Below, piece by piece: positions 9,773 to 19,274 of a DNA stretch of 64,000 nucleotides (the first letter of the stretch is position 1; each line of letters begins with the position of its first letter). Origin of the DNA: Blastococcus tunisiensis (lineage in GTDB: Bacteria > Actinomycetota > Actinomycetes > Mycobacteriales > Geodermatophilaceae); NCBI RefSeq assembly GCF_900112815.1, contig NZ_FOND01000001.1:30806-94805 (forward strand). The letters run 5' to 3'. The translations under genes and the position numbers were made by a program. The notes below the pieces were generated by a model. That model searched no databases. It was not told the origin of the DNA and saw nothing but the letters and a program-made list of their open reading frames with translations.

Positions 9773-10442
9773 GCGCAGACCCCGCAGGGGCGGCCGGCTC
9801 GGGTTCGGTGCGGCCCAGGCCGTCGTCGGGCGCGTGGAGGACGGCCGCGACGTAGACGATCAGCGCGGTCACCGGCGCCAGCGCCAGCGCCGGCAGCGAG
9901 CCGAGCGTGAGCGAGGTGGTCACGACGGCGCCGACGTCGGCGAGCTCGGACTCCGTGGGCCCGGCGCCCAGCAGCTCGCCCACCTGCCAGGCCACGATGC
10001 CGGTGAGGGCCCCGCCCAGCGCGAGCGCGAGCACCATCGCCACCCCCCGGCGCCGGCGGAGGAACCAGGCCGCGGCGCCCGCCAGCAGCCCGGCACCGGC
10101 CAGGATCAGTGCCAGGACGGCGTCGTCGGCGACCAGCAGCTCCGGGGACGGCATCCCGACCGGGACCGGCCCGGTCGCGGTGATCCGGAAGTCCGCGCGT
10201 GGGGCCAGCGCCCACCACAGCAGACCGGCCGGCACACCGGCCAGCATCAGCGACAGCACGACGCCCGCCGCGCTGCCCAGGTCGGCCCGCAGCTCCGCGA
10301 CGCCCCGCCAGGCGGCCGGCGCCCGACGGACGCCCCGGGGCCGGCCGGCACCCGGCCCGGGTGCCGGGGTGCTGCCGGCCGGGGTGCCGGCGGACGGCAC
10401 GTCGGTGGGGGGCGCGGGGTGGGTCACCGCCCCAGTGAACAT
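9765..10442 (-). CDS. DUF2567-like membrane protein
   Basis: A 225-residue protein with a proline-rich cytoplasmic tail of about 55 residues and four hydrophobic helices (about residues 56-78, 107-128, 134-152 and 178-202). The layout and the phrase ADDAVLALILAGAGLLAGAAAWFLRRRR resemble mycobacterial DUF2567 proteins; function unknown. It lies 43 bases downstream of dnaE on the same strand. The start is uncertain: ATG 10442 is annotated, but a GTG at 10427 is preceded by TTCACT at a six-base distance, a possible leaderless start. Confidence 0.7.
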   Translation of the reverse strand: MFTGAVTHPAPPTDVPSAGTPAGSTPAPGPGAGRPRGVRRAPAAWRGVAELRADLGSAAGVVLSLMLAGVPAGLLWWALAPRADFRITATGPVPVGMPSPELLVADDAVLALILAGAGLLAGAAAWFLRRRRGVAMVLALALGGALTGIVAWQVGELLGAGPTESELADVGAVVTTSLTLGSLPALALAPVTALIVYVAAVLHAPDDGLGRTEPEPAAPAGSALS

Positions 10443-10485
10443 CGGCTTGCTGGCAGGCGCCTGGCCGGCGGCCGGTCCGGGCCGG

Positions 10486-13400
10486 TCACAGGATCGCCAC
10501 GCTGGTCGGGCCCAGCAGCGCCTTGATGTCCCCCATGAGGGCCGTGCTGGGGCGGACCCGCAGCCCCTGGTCGAGGCGGAGCACCGTCTCCCGGCTGCCG
10601 TTGATGAGCTTCAGCTGCACCTCGGTGGTGCCGGGGTGGCTGCCCAGCACCTCGCGCAGCCGCTCCACGACCGGCGGCGTGCACCGCCCCGCAGGCATCG
10701 AGACCAGCACCGGGCCGCGCGGGCCCTCGGTCAGCTCGGGGACGCTGACCTCGGAGGCGAACAGCGAGGGCTGGTCGTCGCGCCGGCTGATCCGGCCCTT
10801 GATGGCGACGATCTGGTCGCGGACGATCTTGTCCGACACCTGGGCCCACGTCTTGGGGAAGAACAGCACCTCGATGCCGGCCTCGAGGTCCTCCAGGGTG
10901 GCGATCGCCCACGGAGCGCCCTGCTTGTTGGTGCGCGGTCCCACGGCGGTGAGGATGCCGGCGATGGTGACGTTCGCGCCGTCCTCCACCCCCCCGGCGT
11001 TGATCTCGGCGATCGGGGTGTCGGCGTGGGTGGTGAGCACGTGTTCCACGCCGTGCAGCGGGTGGTCGGACACGTAGAGGCCGAGCATGTCCCGCTCGAA
11101 CACCAGCCGCTCGCTCTTCGACCAGTCGGCCGTCGGGATGGTGATGTCGAGGGCGCTGCCGAAGGGGTCGTCCTCGGCGGCCGCGCCGTCGCCGAAGCTG
11201 CCGAACAGGTCGAACTGGCCCTCGGCCTCCTTGCGCTTGAGCCCCATCGCGGAGTCGACGGCCTGGGCGTGGACGGCGACGATGCCCTGGCGGGAGTGGC
11301 CCAGGGAGTCGAAGGCGCCGGCCTTGGCCAGGGACTCGATGACCTTCTTGTTGCAGGCCACCGTGTCGATCTTGCGCATGAAGTCGGCGAAGTCCTTGAA
11401 CGGCCCCTTCGCCTCGCGGGCCCGGACGATGGAGTCGACGACGTTGGTCCCGACGTTGCGCACCGAGGCCATGCCGAAGCGGATGTCGGTGCCGACGGCG
11501 GTGAAATCCCACGAGGACTCGTTCACGTCGGGCGGGAGGACCTTGATGCCCATCCGGCGGCACTCGGCCAGGTAGATCGGGCGGCGGTCCTTGTCGTCGC
11601 CGACGCTGGTGAGCAGCCCGGCCATGTACTCGGCCGGGTAGTTGGCCTTGAGGTAGGCCGTCCAGTAGGAGATCAGCCCGTACGCCGCCGAGTGCGCCTT
11701 GTTGAACGCGTAGTCGGCGAAGGGGACGAGGATGTCCCAGAGCGTCTTGATCGCCGCGCCGGAGAAGCCGTTGGCCTTCATCCCGGCCTCGAACCCGACG
11801 AACTCCGCGTCCAGGACCGACTTCTTCTTCTTGCCCATCGCGCGGCGCAGCAGGTCGGCCTTGCCGAGGGAGTACCCGGCCACCTTCTGCGCGATCGCCA
11901 TGACCTGTTCCTGGTAGACGATCAGGCCGTACGTCTGGCCCAGGATCTCCTCGAGCGGCTCGGCGAGCTCCGGGTGGATCGGGGTGATCTCCTGCTGGCC
12001 GTTCTTGCGCAGCGCGTAGTTGGTGTGCGAGTTGGCGCCCATCGGGCCGGGCCGGTAGAGGGCGCCGACCGCGGAGATGTCCTCGAAGTTGTCCGGCCGC
12101 ATGAGGCGCAGGAGCGAGCGCATCGGGCCGCCGTCGAACTGGAAGACGCCGAGCGTGTCACCCCGGCCGAGGAGCTCGTAGGTGGCCTTGTCGGTGAGGT
12201 CCTTGCTGATGTCGTCCAGGTCGACCGGCTCTTTGCCGTTCAGCACGATGTTGCGCAGCGCGTCGTCGAGGACGGTGAGGTTGCGCAGGCCGAGGAAGTC
12301 CATCTTGAGCAGGCCGAGCGTCTCGCAGGTCGGGTAGTCGAACTGCGTGATGACGGCGCCGTCGGACTCCCGGCGCATGATCGGGATGCTGTCGATGAGC
12401 GGGTGCCGGCCGATGATCACGCCGGCGGCGTGCACGCCCCACTGCCGCTTCAGGCCCTCGAGCTTGCGGGCCTGGTCGACGACCTCGGCGGCGCCCGGGT
12501 CGGACTCGTACCGGGCCCGGAACTCCGTGGCCTCCTTGTACCGGGGGTGGGCCGGGTCGAAGATCCCCGACAGCGGGATGTCCTTGCCCATCACACCGGG
12601 TGGCATGAGCTTGGTCAGCTCGTCGCCGACCGAGTACGGGCGGTCGAGCACCCGTGCGGCGTCCTTGATCGCGGCCTTGGCCTTGATCGTCCCGTAGGTG
12701 ACGATCTGGCTGACCCGCTCCTCGCCGTACTTCTCCGACACGTAGCGGATGACCTCGCCCCGCCGGCGGTCGTCGAAGTCGATGTCGACGTCGGGCATGG
12801 AGACGCGCTCGGGGTTGAGGAACCGCTCGAAGATCAGCCCGTGCGCCAGCGGGTCGAGGTCGGTGATGCCCATCGCGTACGCGGCCAGCGACCCGGCGGC
12901 CGACCCGCGCCCGGGGCCCACCCGGATGCCGTTGTCCTTGGCCCAGTTGATGAAGTCGGCGACCACGAGGAAGTACCCCGGGAAGCCCATCTGGCAGATG
13001 ATCCCGACCTCGTAGTCGGCCTGCTTGCGCACGTGGTCGGGGATGCCGCCCGGCCAGCGCTTGTGCAGCCCGCGCTCGACCTCCTTGACGAACCAGGAGG
13101 TCTCGTCCTCCCCCGGCGGCAGCGGGAAGCGCGGCATGAGGTCGGCGCCCTCGGTGAAGGTCACCTCGCACTGCTCGGCGACCAGCAGCGTGTTGTCGCA
13201 CGCCTCGGGCATGTCGCTGAACAGCGCACGCATCTCGGCGGCGCTCTTGAGGTAGTAGCCGTCCCCGTTGAAGCGGAAGCGGTTGGTCTCGTTCAGCCGC
13301 GAGCCGGTCTGGATGCACAGCAGCGCGTCGTGCGCCTGCGCGTCCTCCTTGTGCGTGTAGTGCAGGTCGTTGGTGGCGAGCAGCGGGATGCCGAGGTCCG

Positions 13401-14046
13401 CGGCGATCGCCAGCAGGGCCGGCTTGGTCTGCTTCTCGATGGACAGGCCGTGGTCCATGATCTCGGCGTAGAAGTTCTCCTTGCCGAAGATGTCCTGGAA
13501 GTCCGCGGCCGCCTGCCGGGCGCGGTCCTCCTTGCCGGCCCGCAGCCACATGTTCACCTCGCCCGACGGGCAGCCGGTGGTGGCGATGAGGCCTTTCCCG
13601 TAGCGCTCCAGCAGGTCGCGGTCGAAGCGCGGCTTGCGGTACTGCCCCTCGAGGCTGGCCAGCGACGAGATGCGGAAGAGGTTGTGCATCCCCTCGGTCG
13701 TCCGGGCCAGCAGCGTCATGTGGGTGTAGGCGGCCTTGCCGCGGTTGTTCCCGCCGTCGCCCTCCTCGTCGAGGAGCTTGTCGCCGAAGTCGAACGGCGC
13801 GCGGTCGAAGCGGGACCCGGGCGTGTAGTAGCCCTCCATGCCGATGATCGGCTTCACCCCGGCCGCGACGGCCTGCTTGTAGAAGTCGTAGGCGCCGAAG
13901 ACGTTGCCGTGGTCGGTCATCGCCAGTGCCGGCATGCCCTGCGCCGCCGCGGCCGCGGTGACCTCGGGCAGCTTGGCCGCGCCGTCCAGCATCGAGTACT
14001 CGGTGTGGACGTGCAGGTGCGCGAACGAGTCGGACGAACTGCTCAC
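10486..14046 (-). CDS. dnaE: DNA polymerase III alpha subunit
   Basis: The replicative polymerase DnaE1 (1186 residues, usual length). An N-terminal PHP domain begins HLHVHTEYSMLDGA; the palm aspartates are in PDVDIDFDDRRRGEVIRYV; GRGSAAGSLAAYAMGITDLDP is strongly conserved; the helix-hairpin-helix and OB-fold regions follow, with VTIAGILTAV near residue 1040. The PHP residues that keep proofreading nuclease activity in actinobacterial DnaE1 seem largely intact, an inference from the clear motif. Start is GTG 14046. It is transcribed alone or with the small membrane protein downstream. Confidence 0.97.
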   Translation of the reverse strand: MSSSSDSFAHLHVHTEYSMLDGAAKLPEVTAAAAAQGMPALAMTDHGNVFGAYDFYKQAVAAGVKPIIGMEGYYTPGSRFDRAPFDFGDKLLDEEGDGGNNRGKAAYTHMTLLARTTEGMHNLFRISSLASLEGQYRKPRFDRDLLERYGKGLIATTGCPSGEVNMWLRAGKEDRARQAAADFQDIFGKENFYAEIMDHGLSIEKQTKPALLAIAADLGIPLLATNDLHYTHKEDAQAHDALLCIQTGSRLNETNRFRFNGDGYYLKSAAEMRALFSDMPEACDNTLLVAEQCEVTFTEGADLMPRFPLPPGEDETSWFVKEVERGLHKRWPGGIPDHVRKQADYEVGIICQMGFPGYFLVVADFINWAKDNGIRVGPGRGSAAGSLAAYAMGITDLDPLAHGLIFERFLNPERVSMPDVDIDFDDRRRGEVIRYVSEKYGEERVSQIVTYGTIKAKAAIKDAARVLDRPYSVGDELTKLMPPGVMGKDIPLSGIFDPAHPRYKEATEFRARYESDPGAAEVVDQARKLEGLKRQWGVHAAGVIIGRHPLIDSIPIMRRESDGAVITQFDYPTCETLGLLKMDFLGLRNLTVLDDALRNIVLNGKEPVDLDDISKDLTDKATYELLGRGDTLGVFQFDGGPMRSLLRLMRPDNFEDISAVGALYRPGPMGANSHTNYALRKNGQQEITPIHPELAEPLEEILGQTYGLIVYQEQVMAIAQKVAGYSLGKADLLRRAMGKKKKSVLDAEFVGFEAGMKANGFSGAAIKTLWDILVPFADYAFNKAHSAAYGLISYWTAYLKANYPAEYMAGLLTSVGDDKDRRPIYLAECRRMGIKVLPPDVNESSWDFTAVGTDIRFGMASVRNVGTNVVDSIVRAREAKGPFKDFADFMRKIDTVACNKKVIESLAKAGAFDSLGHSRQGIVAVHAQAVDSAMGLKRKEAEGQFDLFGSFGDGAAAEDDPFGSALDITIPTADWSKSERLVFERDMLGLYVSDHPLHGVEHVLTTHADTPIAEINAGGVEDGANVTIAGILTAVGPRTNKQGAPWAIATLEDLEAGIEVLFFPKTWAQVSDKIVRDQIVAIKGRISRRDDQPSLFASEVSVPELTEGPRGPVLVSMPAGRCTPPVVERLREVLGSHPGTTEVQLKLINGSRETVLRLDQGLRVRPSTALMGDIKALLGPTSVAIL

Positions 14047-14236
14047 GGCTGGTCGGTGCTCCTCAGTGGTCGTGCGTGCCCGCCGGGAGGTGCTCCGGCA
14101 GGCGACCGGTGGGGAAGACCGGTGGATACGGGTGCCTGCGTTCGGTGGTGCGGGGGCGGTGGGTCGATCCTCGCACTCCCGGAGGTCTACTCCGAGGGTC
14201 TGACAGGACGTGTCTTCTCACAGGCGGACCGCTCCG

Positions 14237-14686
14237 TCACGGCCGTCCGGCGTCCGCCGCGGTGCGGCGCATCGTGACGTGCGCGATACCCGCCTCCTCG
14301 TACTCGGCCCCCTCGGCCACGTACCCGGTGCGCTCGTAGAAGCCGCGCGCGGTCACCTGGGCGTGCAGCTCCGTGGTGTGCACGCCGCGCAGGGCGGCCT
14401 GTCGGTGCAGCTCGGCGAGGACGGCCGCGCCGTGCCCCCGCCCACGGGCCGCGGCGTCGGTCGCCATCCGGCCGATCGTGGCCGTGCCGTCGCCGCGCAG
14501 GAGCAGCCGGCCGGTGGCGGCCACCGCGCCCGCCTCGTCGCGGCTCAGCACGTGGACCGCCGTCGCGTCGGCGGCGTCCTGCTCGATCTCGGCCGGGACG
14601 CCCTGCTCCCCGACGAAGACGCGGGTGCGCAGGGCGGTCACCTCCGGCCACTCGGCGGGCGTCATCACGGTCGCCGACGGTGTCAT
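14237..14686 (-). CDS. GNAT family N-acetyltransferase
   Basis: A 149-residue single-domain acetyltransferase using acetyl-CoA. It carries LRTRVFVGEQGVPAEIE, TGRLLL, IGRMATDAAARGRGHGAAVL (the R-x-x-G-x-G/A pyrophosphate loop) and ARGFYERTGYV near the end. This arrangement is that of ElaA/YitI-like GNATs; the substrate is unknown. ATG 14686 overlaps the stop of the CPBP protease in an ATGA junction, so the pair is translationally coupled. Confidence 0.9.
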   Translation of the reverse strand: MTPSATVMTPAEWPEVTALRTRVFVGEQGVPAEIEQDAADATAVHVLSRDEAGAVAATGRLLLRGDGTATIGRMATDAAARGRGHGAAVLAELHRQAALRGVHTTELHAQVTARGFYERTGYVAEGAEYEEAGIAHVTMRRTAADAGRP

Positions 14687-15465
14687 CCCGGCCGCCCGGC
14701 GGGCAGTGCCGCGGCCGGCACCAGGAGGAAGCGCAGGTCGATCAGCGCGTGCAGCAGGACGGGCAGCAGCAGGGACCCGGTGTCCAGGTAGATCGCGGCC
14801 ATGATCCCGCCCAGCACGCCGGTGGTCACGATCCCGGCCGGGCCCTGGTAGGCGTGCGCCAGGCCGAAGGCGGCCGCCGCGACACCGACCAGGACGCCGG
14901 TCGGCAGCCCCCCGGACAGCGCGGCGACCACCGCGAGGAAGAACCCCCGGTACAGCCACTCCTCGCACACGCCGGCGGTGATCCCGACCAGCGTGAACAG
15001 CCGCCGTTCACCGGCCGTGCGCGGCAGCAGGGCGAGCGTCGCCTGACCGGGCGCCTCGGCGTGGCGGCCCTCTCCCGGCCGGTGGACCGGCCTGGCCGCC
15101 TCGAGCAGCGCCCCGCCGCGCAGCGCCCGCGTCGAGACGGCGACGAACAGGAGCACCAGCACGAGCAGCACGGTGGTCAGCGGGCCCGGCCACTCCGGCG
15201 GCAGGCGCAACCCCACCGCGGCCGCGTCCACGCCCGGGGACGAGAGCCACACCACCAGGACGAGCACGGCCAGGCCCCACTCGAGCACGAGCAGCCGGCC
15301 GTAGAAGGAGCGGCGGGCGCCGGGGTCGGTGCGCAGCCGCCCCTCGAACCGGCGGTGCAGCACGTTGCCGACCATCGGCTCGCCGATCACCAGGTAGCCC
15401 GCCACCACGACCGCCGCGAACGCCGCGGGGCCGAAGTCGGCGAGGGAGACCGGCAGGTCGCTCAC
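14683..15465 (-). CDS. CPBP family intramembrane metalloprotease
   Basis: A 260-residue membrane protein with about seven hydrophobic segments. The Abi/CPBP motifs are present: EEWLYRGFF (glutamates and Arg of motif 1) near residue 168, AFGLAHAYQG (motif 2 His) near residue 205 and LLHALIDL (motif 3) near residue 238. Relatives cleave CAAX-type prenylated proteins in eukaryotes; in bacteria roles include bacteriocin immunity and anti-sigma processing, which cannot be told apart here. GTG 15465 is seven bases after the pseudouridine synthase stop. Confidence 0.88.
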   Translation of the reverse strand: MSDLPVSLADFGPAAFAAVVVAGYLVIGEPMVGNVLHRRFEGRLRTDPGARRSFYGRLLVLEWGLAVLVLVVWLSSPGVDAAAVGLRLPPEWPGPLTTVLLVLVLLFVAVSTRALRGGALLEAARPVHRPGEGRHAEAPGQATLALLPRTAGERRLFTLVGITAGVCEEWLYRGFFLAVVAALSGGLPTGVLVGVAAAAFGLAHAYQGPAGIVTTGVLGGIMAAIYLDTGSLLLPVLLHALIDLRFLLVPAAALPAGRPG

Positions 15466-15472
15466 GCCGGGC

Positions 15473-16423
15473 TCAGGCCTCCGCGCGCAGCAGGGCCAGC
15501 GCGCCGGCGAGGTCGTCGGGGTACTCGCTGGTGAACTCGACGAAGCGGCCGTCGGCGGGGTGCGGGAGCCCCAGCCGCACCGCGTGCAGCCACTGGCGCT
15601 GCACGCCGAGGCGCGCGGCCAGCGTCGGGTCCGCGCCGTAGGTGGTGTCCCCCACGCAGGGATGGCGCAGCGCGGAGAAGTGCACCCGGATCTGGTGCGT
15701 GCGCCCCGTCTCCAGCCGGATGTCGACCAGGCTGGCGGCCGGGAACGCCTCCATCACCTCGTAGTGCGTCACCGAGGGGCGTCCGCCCTGCACCACCGCG
15801 AACCGCCAGTCGTGCCGGGGGTGCCGGTCGATGGGCGCGTCGATCGTGCCCCGCGACGGGTCTGGGTGCCCCTGCACCAGGGCGTGGTAGCCCTTCTCGA
15901 CGGTCCGCTCCTTGAACGCCGCCTTGAGGGCGGTGTAGGCGCGCTCGCTCTTGGCGACCACCATCACGCCGGTCGTCGCGGCGTCCAGCCGGTGCACCAC
16001 GCCCTGCCGTTCGGCGGCCCCGGAGGTGGAGATCCGGTAGCCGGCCGCCGCGAGGCCGCCGATGACGGTGGGCCCGTCCCAGCCCGGGCTGGGGTGGGCG
16101 GCGACGCCGACGGGTTTGTCGACCACCACCATGTCGTCGTCGTCGTGCAGGATCGTCATCCCGACGACCGGCCGGGGCGCGGCCGGCTCGCCCGGGGGCG
16201 GGGGCAGCTCGACCTCGAGCCAGCTGCCGCCGGTCAGCCGGTCGCCCTTGCCGCGGACGCGCCCGTCGACGACGACGTTCCCGGCGTCGGCCAGGTCGGC
16301 GGCCGCCGTCCTGGTCAGGCCGAAGAGCCGGGAGAGGGCCTGGTCGACCCGCTGCCCCTCCAGCCCGTCGGGCACCGGCAGCGCGCGCGTCGTTCCGGGT
16401 GCAGGGGTGCTCACGCTCCCCAT
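15473..16423 (-). CDS. RluA family 23S rRNA pseudouridine synthase
   Basis: About 316 residues. An N-terminal S4-like RNA-binding domain ([32 protein letters not shown]) is followed by the catalytic domain with [20 protein letters not shown], where HRLD holds the catalytic aspartate, and [13 protein letters not shown]. This is the RluD/YlyB group that modifies 23S rRNA. ATG 16423 is annotated; GTG 16414 also fits, with CACAAT seven bases upstream as a possible leaderless promoter. It is encoded just downstream of lspA, an arrangement common in bacteria. Confidence 0.93.
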   Translation of the reverse strand: MGSVSTPAPGTTRALPVPDGLEGQRVDQALSRLFGLTRTAAADLADAGNVVVDGRVRGKGDRLTGGSWLEVELPPPPGEPAAPRPVVGMTILHDDDDMVVVDKPVGVAAHPSPGWDGPTVIGGLAAAGYRISTSGAAERQGVVHRLDAATTGVMVVAKSERAYTALKAAFKERTVEKGYHALVQGHPDPSRGTIDAPIDRHPRHDWRFAVVQGGRPSVTHYEVMEAFPAASLVDIRLETGRTHQIRVHFSALRHPCVGDTTYGADPTLAARLGVQRQWLHAVRLGLPHPADGRFVEFTSEYPDDLAGALALLRAEA

Positions 16424-16450
16424 TGTGACGCGCCCGCGGCCGGGCGCCGT

Positions 16451-17023
16451 TCAGGCGGCGTCGCGGGCCGGCGCCTGGTCCTTGCCCGTCGAGCCGTCGA
16501 ACTCGATCCCGCGCAGCGCCAGCAGGACGCCCAGGATGCCGCCGCACACGATCGCGGAGTCGGCGACGTTGAACACCGGGAAGACGCTGCCGTCGGGCCC
16601 GAACACCGAGAGGAAGTCGACCACTCCCCCGCGCAGGAATCCCGGGTCGCGGAACACGCGGTCGATCAGGTTCCCCAGCGCGCCCCCGAGGACCAGGCCG
16701 AGCGTCACCGCCCAGGCGGTGGAGAACAGCCGCCGCGCCGTCCGGACGATCACCACGGCCACGGCCGCGGCGACCAGGGAGAACACGACGGTGAAGCCCG
16801 CGGCGAAGGAGAAGGCCGCCCCGGTGTTGCGCAGGTTCGTCAGGTAGAGCACGCCGCCGAGCACCCGGATGTCCGCACCCGGCTCGATCGTGGCCACCAC
16901 GACCAGCTTGGTGGCCAGGTCGAGCACGAGGACTCCGGCGGCGAGCAGGAGCAGCAGCCGGGTCCGGGGCCGGCGTCGGGGTCCGCCGACAGGGGCCCCC
17001 GAGGGGTCGGGCTGGTCGCTCAG
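16451..17023 (-). CDS. lspA: lipoprotein signal peptidase, probably CTG start
   Basis: LspA (type II signal peptidase) cleaves prolipoproteins after lipid attachment. The catalytic aspartates are seen in GNLIDRVF and FNVADSAI. Starting at the first GTG (16927) would begin MLDLATKL and cut off most of the first membrane helix. In frame upstream the sequence reads LSDQPDPSGAPVGG, a basic linker, then LLLLLAAGVLVLDLATK, giving a full helix. CTG at 17023 has GAGGAG six bases upstream, an ideal ribosome site, and no ATG, GTG or TTG exists in frame. The 190-residue form has the usual four helices and length for Actinobacteria. A sequencing error of G to C is the alternative. Confidence 0.9.
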   Translation of the reverse strand: MSDQPDPSGAPVGGPRRRPRTRLLLLLAAGVLVLDLATKLVVVATIEPGADIRVLGGVLYLTNLRNTGAAFSFAAGFTVVFSLVAAAVAVVIVRTARRLFSTAWAVTLGLVLGGALGNLIDRVFRDPGFLRGGVVDFLSVFGPDGSVFPVFNVADSAIVCGGILGVLLALRGIEFDGSTGKDQAPARDAA

Positions 17024-17092
17024 GACGCGCTCCTCGGCTCGTCGGGAGACGGCGGCCCCGCGGCCGCCGTCCCCCGACGATAGCTGCCGCGG

Positions 17093-18373
17093 TCAGGCCG
17101 AGGCGGCCGTGGCACCGCCGGTCTGCTGGCTCGTCCCCGCCCGGCCCTGCGACTCCTCGAGCTGCTCGACCCGGTCCTGGCTCGCCAGCCGGGTGAGCTC
17201 GGCGCCGGCCTCGGCGTCGCGGGTGAGGTTGTCCCCCGACTCCGGGTCGAAGACGTGCACCTTCCGGCTGTCGAGCCAGAACTCCGCCTCGCGGCCCTCC
17301 CGGATCCGGCTGGTGGCGTCGATGGACACGATGGCCTGGGTGCGCAGCTCCTCGGAGTCCAGCTCCTTCGACAGCTCGCGCATCTGGCTCTGGATCGACT
17401 CGGGCGCCTCGTAGGGGATGTAGGCGTACTGCGAGTCGCCGAGCCACTCGGTGACGTCGACCCGGGCGCGGAACACCGAGCCCAGCGGCCGCTTGGCCTC
17501 GTCGACCAGCGACGCGTCCTCGAAGTACTCCGGCCGGATGCCGACGAGCAGCAGGTCGTGGCCGGCGACGGCCTCGGCCCGCTTCTCGTCGAGCTCGACG
17601 TCCCCGAAGGGGGTCTTCAGCCGGTTGCCCTCGGGGGTGGCCGGCAGGAAGTTCATCGGCGGGGAGCCGATGAAGCCCGCGACGAAGAGGTTGACCGGCT
17701 GCTCGTAGAGCTCCCGGGGGGAGGCGACCTGCTGGATCTTGCCCTTGCGCAGGACGCAGACCCGGTCCCCGAGCGTCATGGCCTCGGTCTGGTCGTGGGT
17801 GACGTAGACCGTGGTGATGCCCAGGCGGCGCTGCAGCCGGGAGATCTCGGTGCGCATCTGGCCGCGCAGCTTGGCGTCGAGGTTCGACAGCGGCTCGTCG
17901 AAGAGGAACGCCTCGGCCTGGCGGACGATGGCGCGCCCCATCGCGACGCGCTGGCGCTGGCCACCGGAGAGGTTGGCCGGCTTGCGCTCGAGGTGCTCCT
18001 TCAGCTCGAGCACGTCGGAGGCCTCGGTCACCCGGCGGCGCACCTCGTCGTCGGGCGTCTTGGACAGCCGCAACGGGAAGGCGATGTTCTCGTACACCGT
18101 CATGTGCGGGTAGAGCGCGTAGTTCTGGAACACCATCGACAGGTTGCGGTCACGCGGCGCGAGGTCGTTGACCCGCTTGCCGCCGATGACCATGTCCCCG
18201 CTGGTGATGTCCTCGAGGCCGACGATCATCCGGAGCAGGGTCGACTTCCCGCACCCGGACGGGCCGACGAGGATCATGAACTCGCCGTCGGCGATGTCGA
18301 GGCTGACGTCGTTCACCGCCGGGAAGCCGTCGCCGTACTTCTTGACGATGTTCTTCATGTCGATGGAGGCCAT
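17093..18373 (-). CDS. sugC: sugar ABC transporter ATP-binding protein, SugC/MsmK type
   Basis: A 426-residue ATPase energising the importer encoded upstream. Motifs: Walker A GPSGCGKST near residue 38, Q-loop in VFQNYALYPHM, signature LSGGQRQRVAMGRA, Walker B FLFDEPLSNLDAKLR and the switch histidine in VTHDQTEAMT. After about residue 235 comes the OB-type regulatory domain of the MalK/UgpC family, then an unusual acidic and glutamine-rich C-terminal tail of about 60 residues. It is last in an lpqY-sugA-sugB-sugC order matching the mycobacterial trehalose importer. Confidence 0.88.
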   Translation of the reverse strand: MASIDMKNIVKKYGDGFPAVNDVSLDIADGEFMILVGPSGCGKSTLLRMIVGLEDITSGDMVIGGKRVNDLAPRDRNLSMVFQNYALYPHMTVYENIAFPLRLSKTPDDEVRRRVTEASDVLELKEHLERKPANLSGGQRQRVAMGRAIVRQAEAFLFDEPLSNLDAKLRGQMRTEISRLQRRLGITTVYVTHDQTEAMTLGDRVCVLRKGKIQQVASPRELYEQPVNLFVAGFIGSPPMNFLPATPEGNRLKTPFGDVELDEKRAEAVAGHDLLLVGIRPEYFEDASLVDEAKRPLGSVFRARVDVTEWLGDSQYAYIPYEAPESIQSQMRELSKELDSEELRTQAIVSIDATSRIREGREAEFWLDSRKVHVFDPESGDNLTRDAEAGAELTRLASQDRVEQLEESQGRAGTSQQTGGATAASA

Positions 18374-18437
18374 CAGTGCTCGTCCCCTCGGTGGGATGTG
18401 GATCGGGAGGTCGGGATCGCGGCCGCGGTCATGGCGA

Positions 18438-19271
18438 TCAGCCCTTGACCGCGCCGTTGGTGAGGCCGGCGACGATGCGCCGCTGGAAGAGGAGCACCAG
18501 GACGACGACGGGGATCGTGACGATCACCGCGGCGGCCGAGATGGCGCCGGTCGGTTCCTCGAACTGGGAGGCGCCCGTGAACAGGCCCAGTGCCGCGGGC
18601 ACCGGGCGGGCCGCCTCCGTGGAGGTGAGCGAGATGCCGTAGATGAAGTCGTTCCAGGCGATGAAGAACGCGATGATCGCCGTGGTGAACACGCCCGGGG
18701 CCGCCAGCGGGACGATCACCCTGCGGAACGCCTGCCAGGTGGTGGCGCCGTCGACCTGCGCCGCCTGCTCCATCTCCCACGGGATCTCGCGGAAGAACGC
18801 CGACATCGTCCAGATCGAGATGGGCAGCGTCAACGACAGGTACGGGATGATCAGCCCGGGCCAGGTGTCGTACAGGCCGATGTTGCGCCACAGGTTGAAC
18901 AGCGGCGTCACGATCGAGATCACCGGGAAGATCGCCACCGCCAGGGCGGTGGACAGGATCAGCTTCTTGCCCGGGAAGTCCAGCCGGGCGATGGCGTAGG
19001 CGGCGAACATCGCCAGCAGGCAGGAGATCGCCGTGGCGATCAGGCAGATGCCGAAGGAGTTGCGCAACGCCGGCAGGAACAGGTCGCTGGCACCGCCGGT
19101 GAGGATGAGCTCGTAGTTCTGCCAGGTCACCTCCGAGGGCAGGAAGCTCTCGTTGGACAGGTCGCTGGGCGCCTTGAGGGAGACCGAGACGATCCAGGCG
19201 ATCGGGAACAGGCAGTAGACGATGATCAGTGCGCTGCCGACGCCCCAGAGGACTTTCTTCCGCGTGGACAT
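18438..19271 (-). CDS. sugB: sugar ABC transporter permease, SugB/MalG type
   Basis: A 277-residue inner-membrane permease with six helices. The cytoplasmic EAA loop reads EMEQAAQVDGATTWQAFRRVIVPLAAPG, which contacts the ATPase. The sequence begins MSTRKKVLWGVGSALIIVYCLFPIAW, the typical MalG opening. It lies three bases after sugA. With SugA it forms the transmembrane channel for sugar delivered by the LpqY-like lipoprotein. Confidence 0.88.
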   Translation of the reverse strand: MSTRKKVLWGVGSALIIVYCLFPIAWIVSVSLKAPSDLSNESFLPSEVTWQNYELILTGGASDLFLPALRNSFGICLIATAISCLLAMFAAYAIARLDFPGKKLILSTALAVAIFPVISIVTPLFNLWRNIGLYDTWPGLIIPYLSLTLPISIWTMSAFFREIPWEMEQAAQVDGATTWQAFRRVIVPLAAPGVFTTAIIAFFIAWNDFIYGISLTSTEAARPVPAALGLFTGASQFEEPTGAISAAAVIVTIPVVVLVLLFQRRIVAGLTNGAVKG

Positions 19272-19274
19272 GGA

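Noticed and set aside
14047..14236. Hairpin and repeat-like sequence upstream of dnaE (CGGAG/CTCCG)
   Set aside because: The stem is only five bases and no promoter boxes or gene could be supported; probably plain dnaE leader.
9907..14277. A very long open frame opposite dnaE
   Set aside because: It is the complement of a clear DnaE sequence, has no family features and is Val/Gly/Arg-rich as expected from codon bias on the antisense strand.
16451..16927. lspA as a frameshifted pseudogene
   Set aside because: The frame is continuous from CTG 17023 to the stop with both catalytic aspartates; only the start codon is unusual.
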